Positions 24,452 to 33,249 of a stretch of 64,000 nucleotides of DNA are shown here, piece after piece. Source of the DNA: Pseudomonadota bacterium (lineage in GTDB: Bacteria > Pseudomonadota > Alphaproteobacteria > Rhizobiales > Xanthobacteraceae). The DNA lies in assembly GCA_023387735.1 (NCBI GenBank), contig JAEWHP010000041.1, forward strand, positions 23,877-87,876, written 5' to 3'. A program made the position numbers and the translations under genes. Position 1 is the first letter of the stretch, and each line of letters opens with the position of its first letter. Under the pieces are notes generated by a model that ran no database searches, was not told the DNA's origin, and saw nothing but the letters and a program-made list of their open reading frames with translations.

Positions 24452-25444
24452 ATGCAGACACTGACATTCCTTTTCGCATTCATCGCCGTTCTGGCGCTGA
24501 TCGGCGTCGCCGCATGGCTGGTTCGCCGCTTCGCCAACAATCGCATCGGTGCCAACACCCAGCGCGGGCGGATGCCGCGGCTGGCCGTGATCGACGCGGC
24601 AGCGGTGGACGGCCGCCGCCGCCTGGTGCTGGTGCGGCGCGACAATGTCGAGCATCTCTTGATGATCGGCGGTCCGAGCGACATCGTGGTGGAACCGAAC
24701 ATCGTGCGCGCAATGCCCGGTCGCGACATGGCGCCGCGGCCTGCGGTCGGCGAGCAGCCGCCCCGGATTGCGCCGCTGCCGGACGCCGTCTGGAGCGACG
24801 AGGCGACAAAAACCGAAGCACGATCGACGGACGCGTTCGAACCTGCCGAACCGCAAATGCCCGAACCGCCGCCGCGCCCCGCGCGCCCGGCTTTCGCCGA
24901 TGAACTTCGCCGGCCGGCGCCCCCGCCGATGGCGGAGCGTCGCAGCGATCAGCTGACCGGCTTTTCGCCGGAGTCGCTCGGCGCTCGTAGCGAACCGGTC
25001 CCGCCGCGCATGCCCCGCGCCGAACCGTTGATGCCCCGGCCGCAGCGCGCAGGCGAGCCGCCCAAGCCGCCTTCCCGTGAGGCAGCTTCCCGTGAGGCAC
25101 CTTCGCGTGAGGCACCGCCCCGTGATGTCGTGCTGCCGGTGCGCCCGCCGGAGCGTGTCGCGGCGCCGCCGCCACCACCGCCGCCTCCACCCGCTCCCCC
25201 TCCGGCCCCTGCGCCGTCGAGCGCCGACCAGAATCTCGCCGAGATGGCACAACGGCTCGAGGCCGCGCTGCGTCGGCCCGCCGAGCCAGTGGCACCGCCG
25301 GTTGCGCCGGAAACGCCGCCTGCCCGTCCGCCGCGCAGCGAGACCCCACCACCCGCACCGGTTCCTGCTCCGCCGAAGAGCGGCTTTGAAAATCTCGAAG
25401 ACGAGATGGCATCGTTGCTGGGCCGTCCGAAGAATCCTTCGTGA
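24452..25444 (+). CDS. fliO: FliO-like flagellar biosynthesis protein with long Pro-rich tail
   Basis: The 330-aa protein has one N-terminal membrane span (LTFLFAFIAVLALIGVAAWL) followed by the FliO domain (RMPRLAVIDAAAVDGRRRLVLVRR, then EHLLMIGGPSDIVVE). The last 230 residues are low-complexity Pro/Ala/Arg with Ser-Arg-Glu-Ala and poly-Pro repeats. FliO helps assemble the FliP ring. It overlaps the fliP start (GTGA), indicating coupling. The family is often only 100-150 aa, so the tail is unusual. Confidence 0.85.
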   Translation: MQTLTFLFAFIAVLALIGVAAWLVRRFANNRIGANTQRGRMPRLAVIDAAAVDGRRRLVLVRRDNVEHLLMIGGPSDIVVEPNIVRAMPGRDMAPRPAVGEQPPRIAPLPDAVWSDEATKTEARSTDAFEPAEPQMPEPPPRPARPAFADELRRPAPPPMAERRSDQLTGFSPESLGARSEPVPPRMPRAEPLMPRPQRAGEPPKPPSREAASREAPSREAPPRDVVLPVRPPERVAAPPPPPPPPPAPPPAPAPSSADQNLAEMAQRLEAALRRPAEPVAPPVAPETPPARPPRSETPPPAPVPAPPKSGFENLEDEMASLLGRPKNPS

Positions 25445-26196
25445 GGCCGCCGGCATTCCCGCGTAGAGTTTTATTTCTTGTAACCCTGATAGCCGCCGGA
25501 TCGCTCGCCGACCCGGGGTTGGCGCAGGATATCAGCATCAATTTCGGCCAGGGCGGCGGCGGCGTCACCGAGCGCGCAATCCAGCTGATCGCGCTGTTGA
25601 CGATTCTCTCGATCGCGCCGTCGATCCTGATCATGATGACGTCGTTCACGCGGATCGTCGTCGTGCTCTCGTTGCTGCGCACCGCGCTCGGCACCGCGAC
25701 CGCCCCGCCCAACTCCGTGATCATTGCGCTTGCGATGTTTCTGACCGCGTTCGTGATGGGGCCGGTACTGCAGCGGTCCTATGACGACGGCATCAAGCCC
25801 CTGGTCGCCAACCAGATCGGCGTCGAGGAAGCGCTGCAGAAGGCCTCGGTACCGCTCCGCGGCTTCATGCAGAAGAACGTCCGCGAGAAGGACCTGAAGC
25901 TGTTCCTGGACCTCTCCGGCGAACCGCCGCCGGCGACGCCGGAAGACCTGTCGCTGCGGATCCTGGTCCCCGCCTTCATGATCTCCGAACTGAAGCGCGC
26001 CTTCGAAATAGGCTTCCTGCTGTTCCTCCCCTTCCTGATCATCGACCTCGTGGTCGCCTCCGTCCTGATGTCGATGGGTATGATGATGCTACCGCCGGTC
26101 GTGGTGTCGCTGCCGTTCAAGCTGATCTTTTTCGTGCTGGTGGACGGCTGGTCGCTGGTGGCGGGAAGCCTGGTGCAGAGCTATGGAGGCGGGTAA
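25441..26196 (+). CDS. fliP: Flagellar export protein FliP
   Basis: The 251-aa protein has a cleavable signal peptide and four membrane spans, with conserved blocks MMTSFTRIVVVLSLLRTALG and PFLIIDLVVASVLMSMGMMM. It forms the main ring of the export gate. The GTG start overlaps the fliO stop by 4 bp. Confidence 0.96.
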   Translation: MRPPAFPRRVLFLVTLIAAGSLADPGLAQDISINFGQGGGGVTERAIQLIALLTILSIAPSILIMMTSFTRIVVVLSLLRTALGTATAPPNSVIIALAMFLTAFVMGPVLQRSYDDGIKPLVANQIGVEEALQKASVPLRGFMQKNVREKDLKLFLDLSGEPPPATPEDLSLRILVPAFMISELKRAFEIGFLLFLPFLIIDLVVASVLMSMGMMMLPPVVVSLPFKLIFFVLVDGWSLVAGSLVQSYGGG

Positions 26197-26361
26197 CCAG
26201 CCACCCCCATCAGTGGTATGTCAGTACTGCTGCCTTATTTTCTCCGCACTATTGCGGAGGTTTTGCTGCCGGTTTGTCCCGGAAGTTTAAGGCCGGATTA
26301 GCTCCTTCATGACACAACGGGAGAGGCTTTTCTCAATAAGCGCACTCACCGGGTCAGGAAG

Positions 26362-27423
26362 ATGGCAGGCCAGTCGATCGGCGATTTGGACGTCGAATAT
26401 GCCACGACGATTGCCGAACGCGCCATACGGTTGATGTCGCAGCAGTCGGTTCCGTCCACCCCGAACAATTTCGCGGTGTGGTTCGAATACTGCATGGGCA
26501 GCTCGCTGCCGCTGCGCAAAACCATCGACATCCTGATCGCCGGCAAGCGCCCGTTCGACAACGCGACCAATCACGAACTCTACATCACCTACATCTCCCC
26601 GCACTCGCCCCCGAACCCGCTGGCGGGTCTTCCGGAGCAGTTGAGCGGCCTGATCGCCTGCGCCCAGCAATTTCTCAACACCGCCGTCACCGACAGCCGC
26701 ACGCAGATCGCAGCGCTTGGCGAAGTCTCATCGCAGGCCGCAGCGTCAGCCGATCCGAAACCGATCATCGCCAAGCTCGTCGATGAATTGTCAAAGGCGA
26801 CCGCGCGCGCTTCCGCGCTGGAGGCAAACTTCGCCGCCACCTCGCAGGAACTGGACACCATCCGCGACTCGCTGAAGGCGGCCGAGCAGCGCTCCAACAC
26901 CGATGCGCTGACCGGGCTGGCCAATCGGCACTCGATGGACGAATTCCTTCGCCAGGCCCAGATCGACGCCATGGAAAAGGATGAGGCGCTCAGCGTATTC
27001 CTGATCGACATCGATCACTTCAAGAAATTCAACGACGATTACGGCCACCAGGTCGGCGACCAGGTGCTGCGGCTGGTCGCCAAGGTTCTGCAGGAAGGTG
27101 TCCGCGAAGTCGATCTCGCCGCGCGCTATGGCGGCGAGGAATTGATAGCGGTGCTTCCGGGCGCCGACCTCGAAACGTGTGCGTCGGCCGCCGAACGTAT
27201 TCGCCGCCGTATTGCCGAAGCCAAACTGACCCGCCGCGCAACCGGCAAGGAGATCGGCAGCATCACGGTTTCGATCGGGGTGGCGCAATTCCGACTGGCG
27301 GAATCCGCCGAAGCGATGATCGAGCGATGCGACCGCGGGCTGTACAAGGCCAAGCGAACCGGGCGCAATCGCACCATCACGGAAATCGACCTCGAACGCG
27401 AGCCCGAGGCTGGCGCCGCCTAG
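26362..27423 (+). CDS. Diguanylate cyclase (GGDEF domain)
   Basis: The 353-aa protein has an N-terminal helical region of about 180 residues without membrane spans and a C-terminal GGDEF domain with active site RYGGEEL. An inhibitory I-site (REVD) lies exactly five residues upstream. It should make c-di-GMP from GTP and be product-inhibited. It lies 165 bp downstream of fliP on the same strand, consistent with a role in motility control. Confidence 0.9.
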   Translation: MAGQSIGDLDVEYATTIAERAIRLMSQQSVPSTPNNFAVWFEYCMGSSLPLRKTIDILIAGKRPFDNATNHELYITYISPHSPPNPLAGLPEQLSGLIACAQQFLNTAVTDSRTQIAALGEVSSQAAASADPKPIIAKLVDELSKATARASALEANFAATSQELDTIRDSLKAAEQRSNTDALTGLANRHSMDEFLRQAQIDAMEKDEALSVFLIDIDHFKKFNDDYGHQVGDQVLRLVAKVLQEGVREVDLAARYGGEELIAVLPGADLETCASAAERIRRRIAEAKLTRRATGKEIGSITVSIGVAQFRLAESAEAMIERCDRGLYKAKRTGRNRTITEIDLEREPEAGAA

Positions 27424-27530
27424 AGCCTCATCGGTTCTGATTGAATCAGAACCGGGCTCTAGTCTTTTGTTTTGACGCGTTTTCTTTACGCGAACCGGTA
27501 TCCACTTCGCTCGAAAACGCTCTGGCGCGA
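27421..27530. repeat. Second dispersed intergenic repeat family, copy 1
   Basis: The core is an 11-1-11 perfect dyad CGGTTCTGATT-G-AATCAGAACCG, flanked by AGAGC/GCTCT. A diverged copy is at 33355-33381. It directly follows the cyclase stop and may form the mRNA 3' end. The downstream part (TTTTGACGCGTTTTC onward) resembles an extended repeat seen in Bradyrhizobium-group genomes. Confidence 0.65.
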
Positions 27531-27702
27531 TCGCGGCCAAATCAAGACAGACCGAATATCCAGCGACTTGGCGCGGCGGCTGCGAGATCACCAGCCTGCC
27601 CCATTTGCGCGCTAAGGCATTGATCGCAGCGCCGGGCTGCCGCCGGGAACAAATCCGGGCCGTCGCGGCTTATCTACGACGCCTCAATGCCGGGAGTATT
27701 CC

Positions 27703-27999
27703 ATGAAAATCGCAGGGTTGATTATGGCTGCAACCGCAGCCCTCAGCATCGTCGGTTCGTCGGCGTTTGCCCAGCAGACGCGTACAGGAATGGTGACCAG
27801 GATCGATCGGATCAGCGGCACCATCACGATCAAGGATGTTCCTGACGGCACGGTCGGCGCGAACACCACCCTTGCGACCGAGGAATTCAAGGTGCCGGAT
27901 AGCTCGCGCCTGAACGAGATTCACGCCGGCGACCGCGTCACATTCGCGGTCAGTGAATCTTCGGGGACCAAGACCCTCACGAAAATCGACAAGAAGTGA
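27703..27999 (+). CDS. Periplasmic CusF-like small OB-fold protein
   Basis: The 98-aa protein has a signal peptide ending at SSAFA-Q and a beta-rich domain (MVTRIDRISGTITIKDVPDG, DRVTFAVS) like the copper-binding CusF/CusB C-terminal fold. The usual Cu(I) ligands (His and two Met) are not evident. Metal binding is therefore unproven. It is a monocistronic gene followed by a strong hairpin. Confidence 0.7.
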   Translation: MKIAGLIMAATAALSIVGSSAFAQQTRTGMVTRIDRISGTITIKDVPDGTVGANTTLATEEFKVPDSSRLNEIHAGDRVTFAVSESSGTKTLTKIDKK

Positions 28000-28004
28000 G
28001 ATGC

Positions 28005-28040
28005 GTCGAAGCGGCATTCGGTTCTGGATGCCGCTTCGAC
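28005..28040 (+). terminator. Hairpin after CusF-like gene
   Basis: GTCGAAGCGGCAT and ATGCCGCTTCGAC are perfect 13-bp arms around a 10-base loop, 5 bp after the stop codon. There is no clear T-tract. Confidence 0.65.
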
Positions 28041-28081
28041 TGATCAGGTAGCGGGCTTCGATCTTTCGCAACGCCCCCGGT

Positions 28082-28300
28082 CTATCGCGACGGCGTCCTG
28101 TCGAGCGAGGCGCGAATTTCGGCGACCGTCTCGTCGCAATATTTGTTCAGCTTCTGGAATTGCTGCTCCAGCACCCGGAGCTTCCAGGCCCGTTTCGCCT
28201 GCACGTCCCGGTCGATGTTGAATTTGTCGGCCGGCGAAGGGCGCGACGCCTCCGTTCTCGGCACGAACCACGGCGACTGGTCACTCTTGGTGGAAGCCAT
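28082..28300 (-). CDS. Small helical protein of unknown function
   Basis: The 72-aa charged protein has a central helical part (QAKRAWKLRVLEQQFQKLNKYCDE) that could form a coiled coil. There is no signal or membrane segment. Function unknown. Confidence 0.55.
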   Translation of the reverse strand: MASTKSDQSPWFVPRTEASRPSPADKFNIDRDVQAKRAWKLRVLEQQFQKLNKYCDETVAEIRASLDRTPSR

Positions 28301-28532
28301 CTGTACGCCTTACAAATCGAGGGCCTCGGTCGAACTTCCTTACACTATTGCGCCGTCATGACGACTTTGCGGCAAGAATTGCGAGCGAGGTCGATTTGAT
28401 GGCAAAAGATGGACGCCTGCGGCGAACGGGCGGCACGACCTCGTAGTCTTACGGGGTTTTTGTCCACGATTACGATGCAATCGGCGGCCAACATTACCGA
28501 AGTGTCATTTGTTGCTTTAAAGATAGTTGAAA

Positions 28533-28772
28533 ATGCCCGCAGTGCCTTCAGAAGCCGGTCTGCCTCCGCGCTGCGAGAGCTGCGGTACGGGCACGGCGAG
28601 GCTTGGAAAACTGCCCCCCATCGGACTACGCCCCCTCCTCTACGTGTACAAGTGCAGCGCCTGCAACCAGATCACCTCGATCGAGCCCGAGCGGCACGAT
28701 AGCCCCACCATCAGCCCAACCCTTGCCCCGCCGATGGTGACTGCAAACAAGAAAGCCCCGCACACGGTCTGA
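28533..28772 (+). CDS. Small zinc-ribbon-like protein
   Basis: The 79-aa protein has two CxxC knuckles, CESC and CSAC, 29 residues apart, as in zinc ribbons. The tail is Pro/Thr-rich and probably disordered. A TTG codon two codons upstream could also start it. The partner is unknown. Confidence 0.6.
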   Translation: MPAVPSEAGLPPRCESCGTGTARLGKLPPIGLRPLLYVYKCSACNQITSIEPERHDSPTISPTLAPPMVTANKKAPHTV

Positions 28773-28921
28773 CGGCGAGCGCCGGCCACCTGTCCGCCGA
28801 ATGCGCCCGCGCGCATGCGTTTTCCTGAAGGAAAACGTGGCGATGGCGCCTGACCGGGTTTGATCCCGGGCCGGTCGGATGTAAAGCTGCAGGCCAACTC
28901 GGCAAAAAAGAAGGCAGGGGC

Positions 28922-30316
28922 ATGCCCGACGGCTTCATCGACGAACTGCGCAGCACTCTGGACAAGGGCTCGGTCCTGTGCGGGGACGAGATCGACGCGC
29001 GCTATCATCACGACATGTCCGGAATTCCGGTCCCGAAGCCGCGTGCCGTCGTCCGCCCGAAGACGACCGAAGACGTATCCGCCCTGCTGCGGCTCTGCCA
29101 CCGTCACGGCGTGCCGGTCACGACCCAGGGCGGCATGACCGGTCTGGTGCGCGCCACGCTGCCGAATGCGGACGAAATCGTGCTGTCGATGGAGCGCATG
29201 AACGCCGTCGAGGAAGTGGATGTCCCGGGCGGCGTCGCGATCGCGCAGGCTGGCACGCCGCTGCAGAAACTCCAGGAACGGGTCGAACAGGACGGCATGA
29301 TGTTTCCGCTCGATCTTGGCGCACGCGGCAGTTGCACCATCGGCGGCAATATCTCGACCAATGCCGGCGGCAATCGCGTCATCCGCTACGGAATGACGCG
29401 CGACCTGATCCTCGGCCTCGAAGTGGTCACTCCCGACGGTACCGTGCTCAAGGGACTGCGCAAGTACATCAAGAACAACACCGGCATCGACCTGAAGCAT
29501 CTCTATATCGGCACCGAAGGCATTCTGGGCGTGGTGACGCGCGCAGCTCTTCGGATATTTCCGGCGCCGGCCGAACGCCAGGTGGCGCTTTGCGCGCTCC
29601 CCTCGTTCGGGAAAGTCACGGCGTTTCTCAAGCTGGCGCGACGATCGCTCGGCGGCGAACTGACCGCGTTCGAGGTGATGTGGAACGCCTACTACCGCCA
29701 GACCGTCGAGCGCGTGAAAGGCGTGGTTGGTCCGCTGTCGACCGATCATCCGTTCTATGTGCTGCTGGAAGCCTCCGGAAGCGACGCCGAGCGGATGCGC
29801 AACAGCCTCGAGCAAATGCTGGAAACGGCGATGGGCGAAGATCTGATACTCGACGCCACGCTGTCGACCTCGAACGCATCTGCGGCAGCAATCTGGCGCA
29901 TCCGCGATTCCAGCGTCGAACTCGGCCGCAGCTTTCCGTTCGCAGCAAGGATGGGATTCGACGTCAGTATCGCCATCGACAGGATGGAGGAATATGCCGA
30001 TACGCTCGATGCGCGAGTGAAAGCGATCGATCCGCAGGCCTTCACCATCGTGATGGGACATGTCGGCGACGGCAATCTGCATCCCAGCGTGTATCACGAG
30101 CATACGCCGGACAAGCACGATCAATTCGAAAGACTGGTCTACGACCTCACGGGCGAGTTCGGCGGCTCGATCTCGGCCGAACACGGCATCGGCATCCTGA
30201 AGCGGCCGTACCTGAAGATGAGCCGGACCGAAGCTGAAATCGAAACCATGCGCACGCTCAAGCGCGCGCTCGATCCGAAGAACATCCTCAACCCGGGACG
30301 GATTTTTACGGTCTAG
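28922..30316 (+). CDS. FAD-linked oxidase of the D-lactate/glycolate dehydrogenase (GlcD) type
   Basis: The 464-aa protein has a PCMH-type FAD-binding domain (PKTTEDVSALLRLCH, TQGGMTGLV, GGNISTNAGGNRVIRYG) and a C-terminal FAD-oxidase domain with the conserved His segment VMGHVGDGNLHPSV. It ends EHGIGILKRPYL...DPKNILNPGRIF. Family enzymes oxidise D-2-hydroxy acids; the substrate here cannot be read from sequence. It is a single gene flanked by small proteins. Confidence 0.9.
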   Translation: MPDGFIDELRSTLDKGSVLCGDEIDARYHHDMSGIPVPKPRAVVRPKTTEDVSALLRLCHRHGVPVTTQGGMTGLVRATLPNADEIVLSMERMNAVEEVDVPGGVAIAQAGTPLQKLQERVEQDGMMFPLDLGARGSCTIGGNISTNAGGNRVIRYGMTRDLILGLEVVTPDGTVLKGLRKYIKNNTGIDLKHLYIGTEGILGVVTRAALRIFPAPAERQVALCALPSFGKVTAFLKLARRSLGGELTAFEVMWNAYYRQTVERVKGVVGPLSTDHPFYVLLEASGSDAERMRNSLEQMLETAMGEDLILDATLSTSNASAAAIWRIRDSSVELGRSFPFAARMGFDVSIAIDRMEEYADTLDARVKAIDPQAFTIVMGHVGDGNLHPSVYHEHTPDKHDQFERLVYDLTGEFGGSISAEHGIGILKRPYLKMSRTEAEIETMRTLKRALDPKNILNPGRIFTV

Positions 30317-30344
30317 ACGCAGCCATCCCGGTCAGCAGAGGCGC

Positions 30345-30581
30345 TCACTCCTTGAAGTCGTATTGCTTGCAGAGGTGATCGCCGATCTGGACCATCATGG
30401 CGACGCATTCGGGATAGCCGGGCTTGGCAACCGTGGCGGCGTCGGCACTGGCACGGAATTCCCAGCTGTCGCCGTCGCGAAGCACCGAGATGACGATGCC
30501 GTCGGGACAATCGACATGAACCTTCAATTCGGCCCGCGCCATCGCGATCAGTTCGGCTTCGGTCCTGGCTGGCTTGGTCAT
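30345..30581 (-). CDS. Small conserved-looking protein of unknown function
   Basis: A 78-aa protein (TEAELIAMARAELKVHVDCP..., C-terminus CKQYDFKE), convergent with the FAD oxidase. It has no signal or membrane segment. Confidence 0.6.
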   Translation of the reverse strand: MTKPARTEAELIAMARAELKVHVDCPDGIVISVLRDGDSWEFRASADAATVAKPGYPECVAMMVQIGDHLCKQYDFKE

Positions 30582-30747
30582 CGTGGCGCCTCCCCCGGCA
30601 GGTTGTTGGCCCGCAGGTTGGCGCTTTGACGCGCCTCTGTCGAGGGACGAAGAAACGGACGCGCCAACTGGTCGCGCTTCTCAAAGGCGTGGGCCACTCC
30701 CGGCCTGGAACGTGCGCGGGTTGCCAACGTGCCGGGAGTTCGGCGCG

Positions 30748-31131
30748 CTAAGGCGCCGGGCTCGCCGGCTTCGCCTCGGCAATGATCCGCAGCGAGGCGG
30801 CCTGGTCCGGATCGGGCTCCGGGCTCATGCCGATCGGATCGCGGCGCGATGGCGACGCTTGCTGAACGTGCTTGGTGAATATCCTGACGATCTGGCCCTT
30901 GAAGCACGGCCCCCTGTCGAAAACATCGGATGCGATGCCCTCTACCGCATCCCGCAGCGCCAGGAATTGCGCCTGCCTCGCAATGCTCTCGGTGCCCTTT
31001 GCGCCTCCAAGTTCATCCATGGCGGCGTCACTGATCTGACACTCGACGGCAACGCCGTCGTTGAGCATCGTGAACCTGAACGCGAAGCGTTCGTTGTCGT
31101 GTCCTATTATTCGGTCCCGCGTCAACGGCAT
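30748..31131 (-). CDS. DUF1488-like protein
   Basis: The 127-aa protein begins MPLTRDRIIGHDNERFAFRF and continues with VECQISDAAMDEL, similar to DUF1488 proteins (about 85 aa), with an extra Pro-rich C-terminal extension. The frame continues upstream of ATG 31131 but without similarity. Function unknown. Confidence 0.65.
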   Translation of the reverse strand: MPLTRDRIIGHDNERFAFRFTMLNDGVAVECQISDAAMDELGGAKGTESIARQAQFLALRDAVEGIASDVFDRGPCFKGQIVRIFTKHVQQASPSRRDPIGMSPEPDPDQAASLRIIAEAKPASPAP

Positions 31132-31285
31132 CAGACAGCCAGCTCTTGAACGGCAAAAGTGCGAGGAGCGCCTCTGCGGCGCTGGCAATCTCCTATTGCG
31201 CCAACGCGTCAAAAGTTGGTCGAAGCCGAGGCCGGACTCGGATCTCGCCACTTGCTTGGAATTCGATCGGAGATCGGCTATGCCG

Positions 31286-31588
31286 CTAGCGACCTGCGGG
31301 AAGGTCGCCAAGAAGGTTCGACAGCTGGATGGCAAGCTTGCGGAGCCGGGCATTCTCCTCGAGCAGCACCAGAACGTCTCTGGTTTCCTGCTGCCTGGAT
31401 TGATCCTGCCGAAGGCCATCCGCTTGTTCGAGCAGCGGCGACAGCACGGCGAAAAATTCATCACTACGCTGAGACGGACGTCCGCCCTGAAAGATATTGT
31501 CCTGAAGCAATGGCGCGACGTTGTCCGCATGCCCCCGACGTCCATCGAGGCGGACCGACTTGTTCTGCAGCGAATGTTCGAAACTCAT
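31286..31588 (-). CDS. Small protein with C-terminal leucine-rich coil motif (paralogue of 33001-33249)
   Basis: The 100-aa protein ends in LLEENARLRKLAIQLSNL, a short amphipathic coil. The 82-aa product of 33001-33249 carries nearly the same motif on the other strand, with unrelated N-termini. This suggests a family of small proteins sharing a C-terminal interaction helix. Function unknown. Confidence 0.6.
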   Translation of the reverse strand: MSFEHSLQNKSVRLDGRRGHADNVAPLLQDNIFQGGRPSQRSDEFFAVLSPLLEQADGLRQDQSRQQETRDVLVLLEENARLRKLAIQLSNLLGDLPAGR

Positions 31589-31849
31589 GACGAATCCCCA
31601 ATGCGGACGGACGTGCTCCCTGTCGTCCTTTCAAAGGACCAACTTCGATTGAGTCCGGGGCAAATTTGAGTCGGGAAAAAGATCAGCACAAGATATTCGC
31701 TTGTTGCAGAGCCGTCACAGCCGATACTTTTTCAAGCCACATGTTTTCAAGTCACATGGCGGATCGGATCCGGCCAAATTTTTGACGTATGACAAAGCAT
31801 CCTAGCCACCGCGCGGATCGGAGTATTTAACCGCGTCAGGGGCGTATCA

Positions 31850-32047
31850 ATGACAGATTTTTTGACCAATGCGGATCACTGGCGCAAGCGCGCGGAGCGG
31901 ACAAGGGCCTTGGCCGCGAATGCGGTGAAGGATCAGGGCCGCCTGCTCAAGGTAGCGGAAGAGTATGACAGGCTGGCTACTCTCGCAGAAGGACGGCGAA
32001 GCACGGTCCAGACGAGCAGGTACGCACCGTCGGGCCGCCACGAATAA
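31850..32047 (+). CDS. Small helical protein of unknown function
   Basis: The 65-aa protein is helical and charged (MTDFLTNADHWRKRAERTRALA, then VAEEYDRLATLAE). It resembles a group of short rhizobial proteins beginning MTDFLTNADHWR; the function is not known to me. Confidence 0.6.
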   Translation: MTDFLTNADHWRKRAERTRALAANAVKDQGRLLKVAEEYDRLATLAEGRRSTVQTSRYAPSGRHE

Positions 32048-32384
32048 TCTCCCTCGTTCAAACAGGCATTTTCGCTGCACGGCATCTTGGCCCGGCGGAT
32101 GAAGCTGCCGGATCGGTCGTGCGCGCGTCGCCCGAAATGGTGCGCGCCGCGGGGCCGGATCGCGTCAGTCTCGGCGCGACCCAAGCCGCCCGAAGGTGGC
32201 TTCCTGATCGTCCGCTGGCCAAGCCAAAGGCGCCAGAACAAGCCCAGATATCCGGGATCCTACGGGAATGTGTGGCGCACAAATCACACTCGCCAACAGC
32301 GTTCATCGCCTTGCGACCGCGCAATTGCAGTTGAATTAACGAATCAACTAGACCGCTAGTGGGGCTGGGAAGCGGAGAGTTAGT
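32048..32384. other. Gene-free stretch with no recognised feature
   Basis: Open frames exist on both strands but have no recognisable protein pattern, ribosome-binding sites or family similarity. A GGAGAG site at its right end serves the small ORF at 32385. Confidence 0.5.
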
Positions 32385-32483
32385 ATGAGAGTCGCTTCCT
32401 TAGAAAGTGTACTGACGGCGGCCACGCTGGTAACGGCCATCGTCGTCGTGCTGTGGGCAATCAAAATTGTCTACGGCGCGTAA
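32385..32483 (+). CDS. Very small single-span membrane protein (32 aa)
   Basis: ATG 32385 preceded by GGAGAG opens MRVASLESVLTAATLVTAIV, a hydrophobic helix ending at TAA 32481-32483. It has the form of short regulatory membrane peptides. Assigned from the start signal and hydrophobicity only. Confidence 0.42.
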   Translation: MRVASLESVLTAATLVTAIVVVLWAIKIVYGA

Positions 32484-32694
32484 ACAGGCAGGTAGCTGTA
32501 GTCGAACTCGAATCCTCCGACAAAGAAGAGGTTCGCGACAAAGCCATCACTTCCGCGGCGGCGGAAGCCTTCTGTTTCCTTTGCCGGCGAGGCCTTCGCC
32601 GGGTGTTCGCCCTATCCGACGCGTATTGGCTCTGGTTCACGACCTCGCGCGATCTTCGCTCGGGCCGCGGGAAGCATTTGGTTTCAAGTCTCTG

Positions 32695-32790
32695 ATGCAC
32701 TTCAATTTTTATCTGATGAATGCGGCGTTTGTTCTCCTGGGTCTCGAGGTCATTTACGCGCTCTATCAATTGGCCAAGCTGGTCCATTAA
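32695..32790 (+). CDS. Possible very small membrane protein (31 aa)
   Basis: ATG 32695 gives MHFNFYLMNAAFVLLGLEVI..., one hydrophobic helix, to TAA at 32790. The ribosome-binding site is poor, and a charged open frame runs on the opposite strand. It is only a candidate. Confidence 0.3.
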   Translation: MHFNFYLMNAAFVLLGLEVIYALYQLAKLVH

Positions 32791-33000
32791 GGCGCCACGC
32801 TCAGGCTGTATTTTCTCAGAATAGCCGCACAGGCTGCATTTTCCCAACAGACTCGCCGCAATGACGCCGCTTTCGCGCCAGGGTCGGCGCATGGCGATTC
32901 CAATTTTAGTCGCAAATTCGCCGGGCGACTCACCCCACTCTCGCCGCGCGAACAAAGCGACTGGGGGCGCGTTCGGTATTTTGAAATTGGAGTATCAATC

Positions 33001-33249
33001 ATGCGCATAGATCATCCGCCGCATACTAAGCGTATCCGCCGCAGTGAACCCTCCCTCTGGGCCGACGAATCTGCCGACGACGCGCTTTCGCTACTGGGGC
33101 CGGCCCTTCAAGGGGACGGACCGGCCGACTGTGTCGACGATCGTGCCGACGAAACAAACGCGCTGCTTGAAGAAAATGCCCGGCTTCGGGAGCTCTTGGT
33201 CCAGCTGTCGGACCTCATCCGCAGAAACGGCATTCACCCGAGGAGTTGA
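33001..33249 (+). CDS. Small protein with C-terminal leucine-rich coil motif
   Basis: The 82-aa acidic protein has a C-terminus LLEENARLRELLVQLSDL, closely matching the end of the product of 31286-31588. The remaining N-terminal part is unrelated and likely disordered. Function unknown. Confidence 0.6.
   Translation: MRIDHPPHTKRIRRSEPSLWADESADDALSLLGPALQGDGPADCVDDRADETNALLEENARLRELLVQLSDLIRRNGIHPRS

Noticed and set aside
28640..30184. 514-codon minus-strand frame opposite the FAD oxidase
   Set aside because: Shadow frame; the plus-strand gene has full family motifs.
31730..31758. Direct repeat TTTCAAG(C/T)CACATG with 15-bp period
   Set aside because: Only two short copies and no regulator or gene start placed to use them.
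32461..32955. 164-codon minus-strand frame with a partial coiled-coil pattern
   Set aside because: Low-quality composition (Arg/Ser-rich end), no ribosome-binding site; it conflicts with two small plus-strand ORFs and neither side can be proven.
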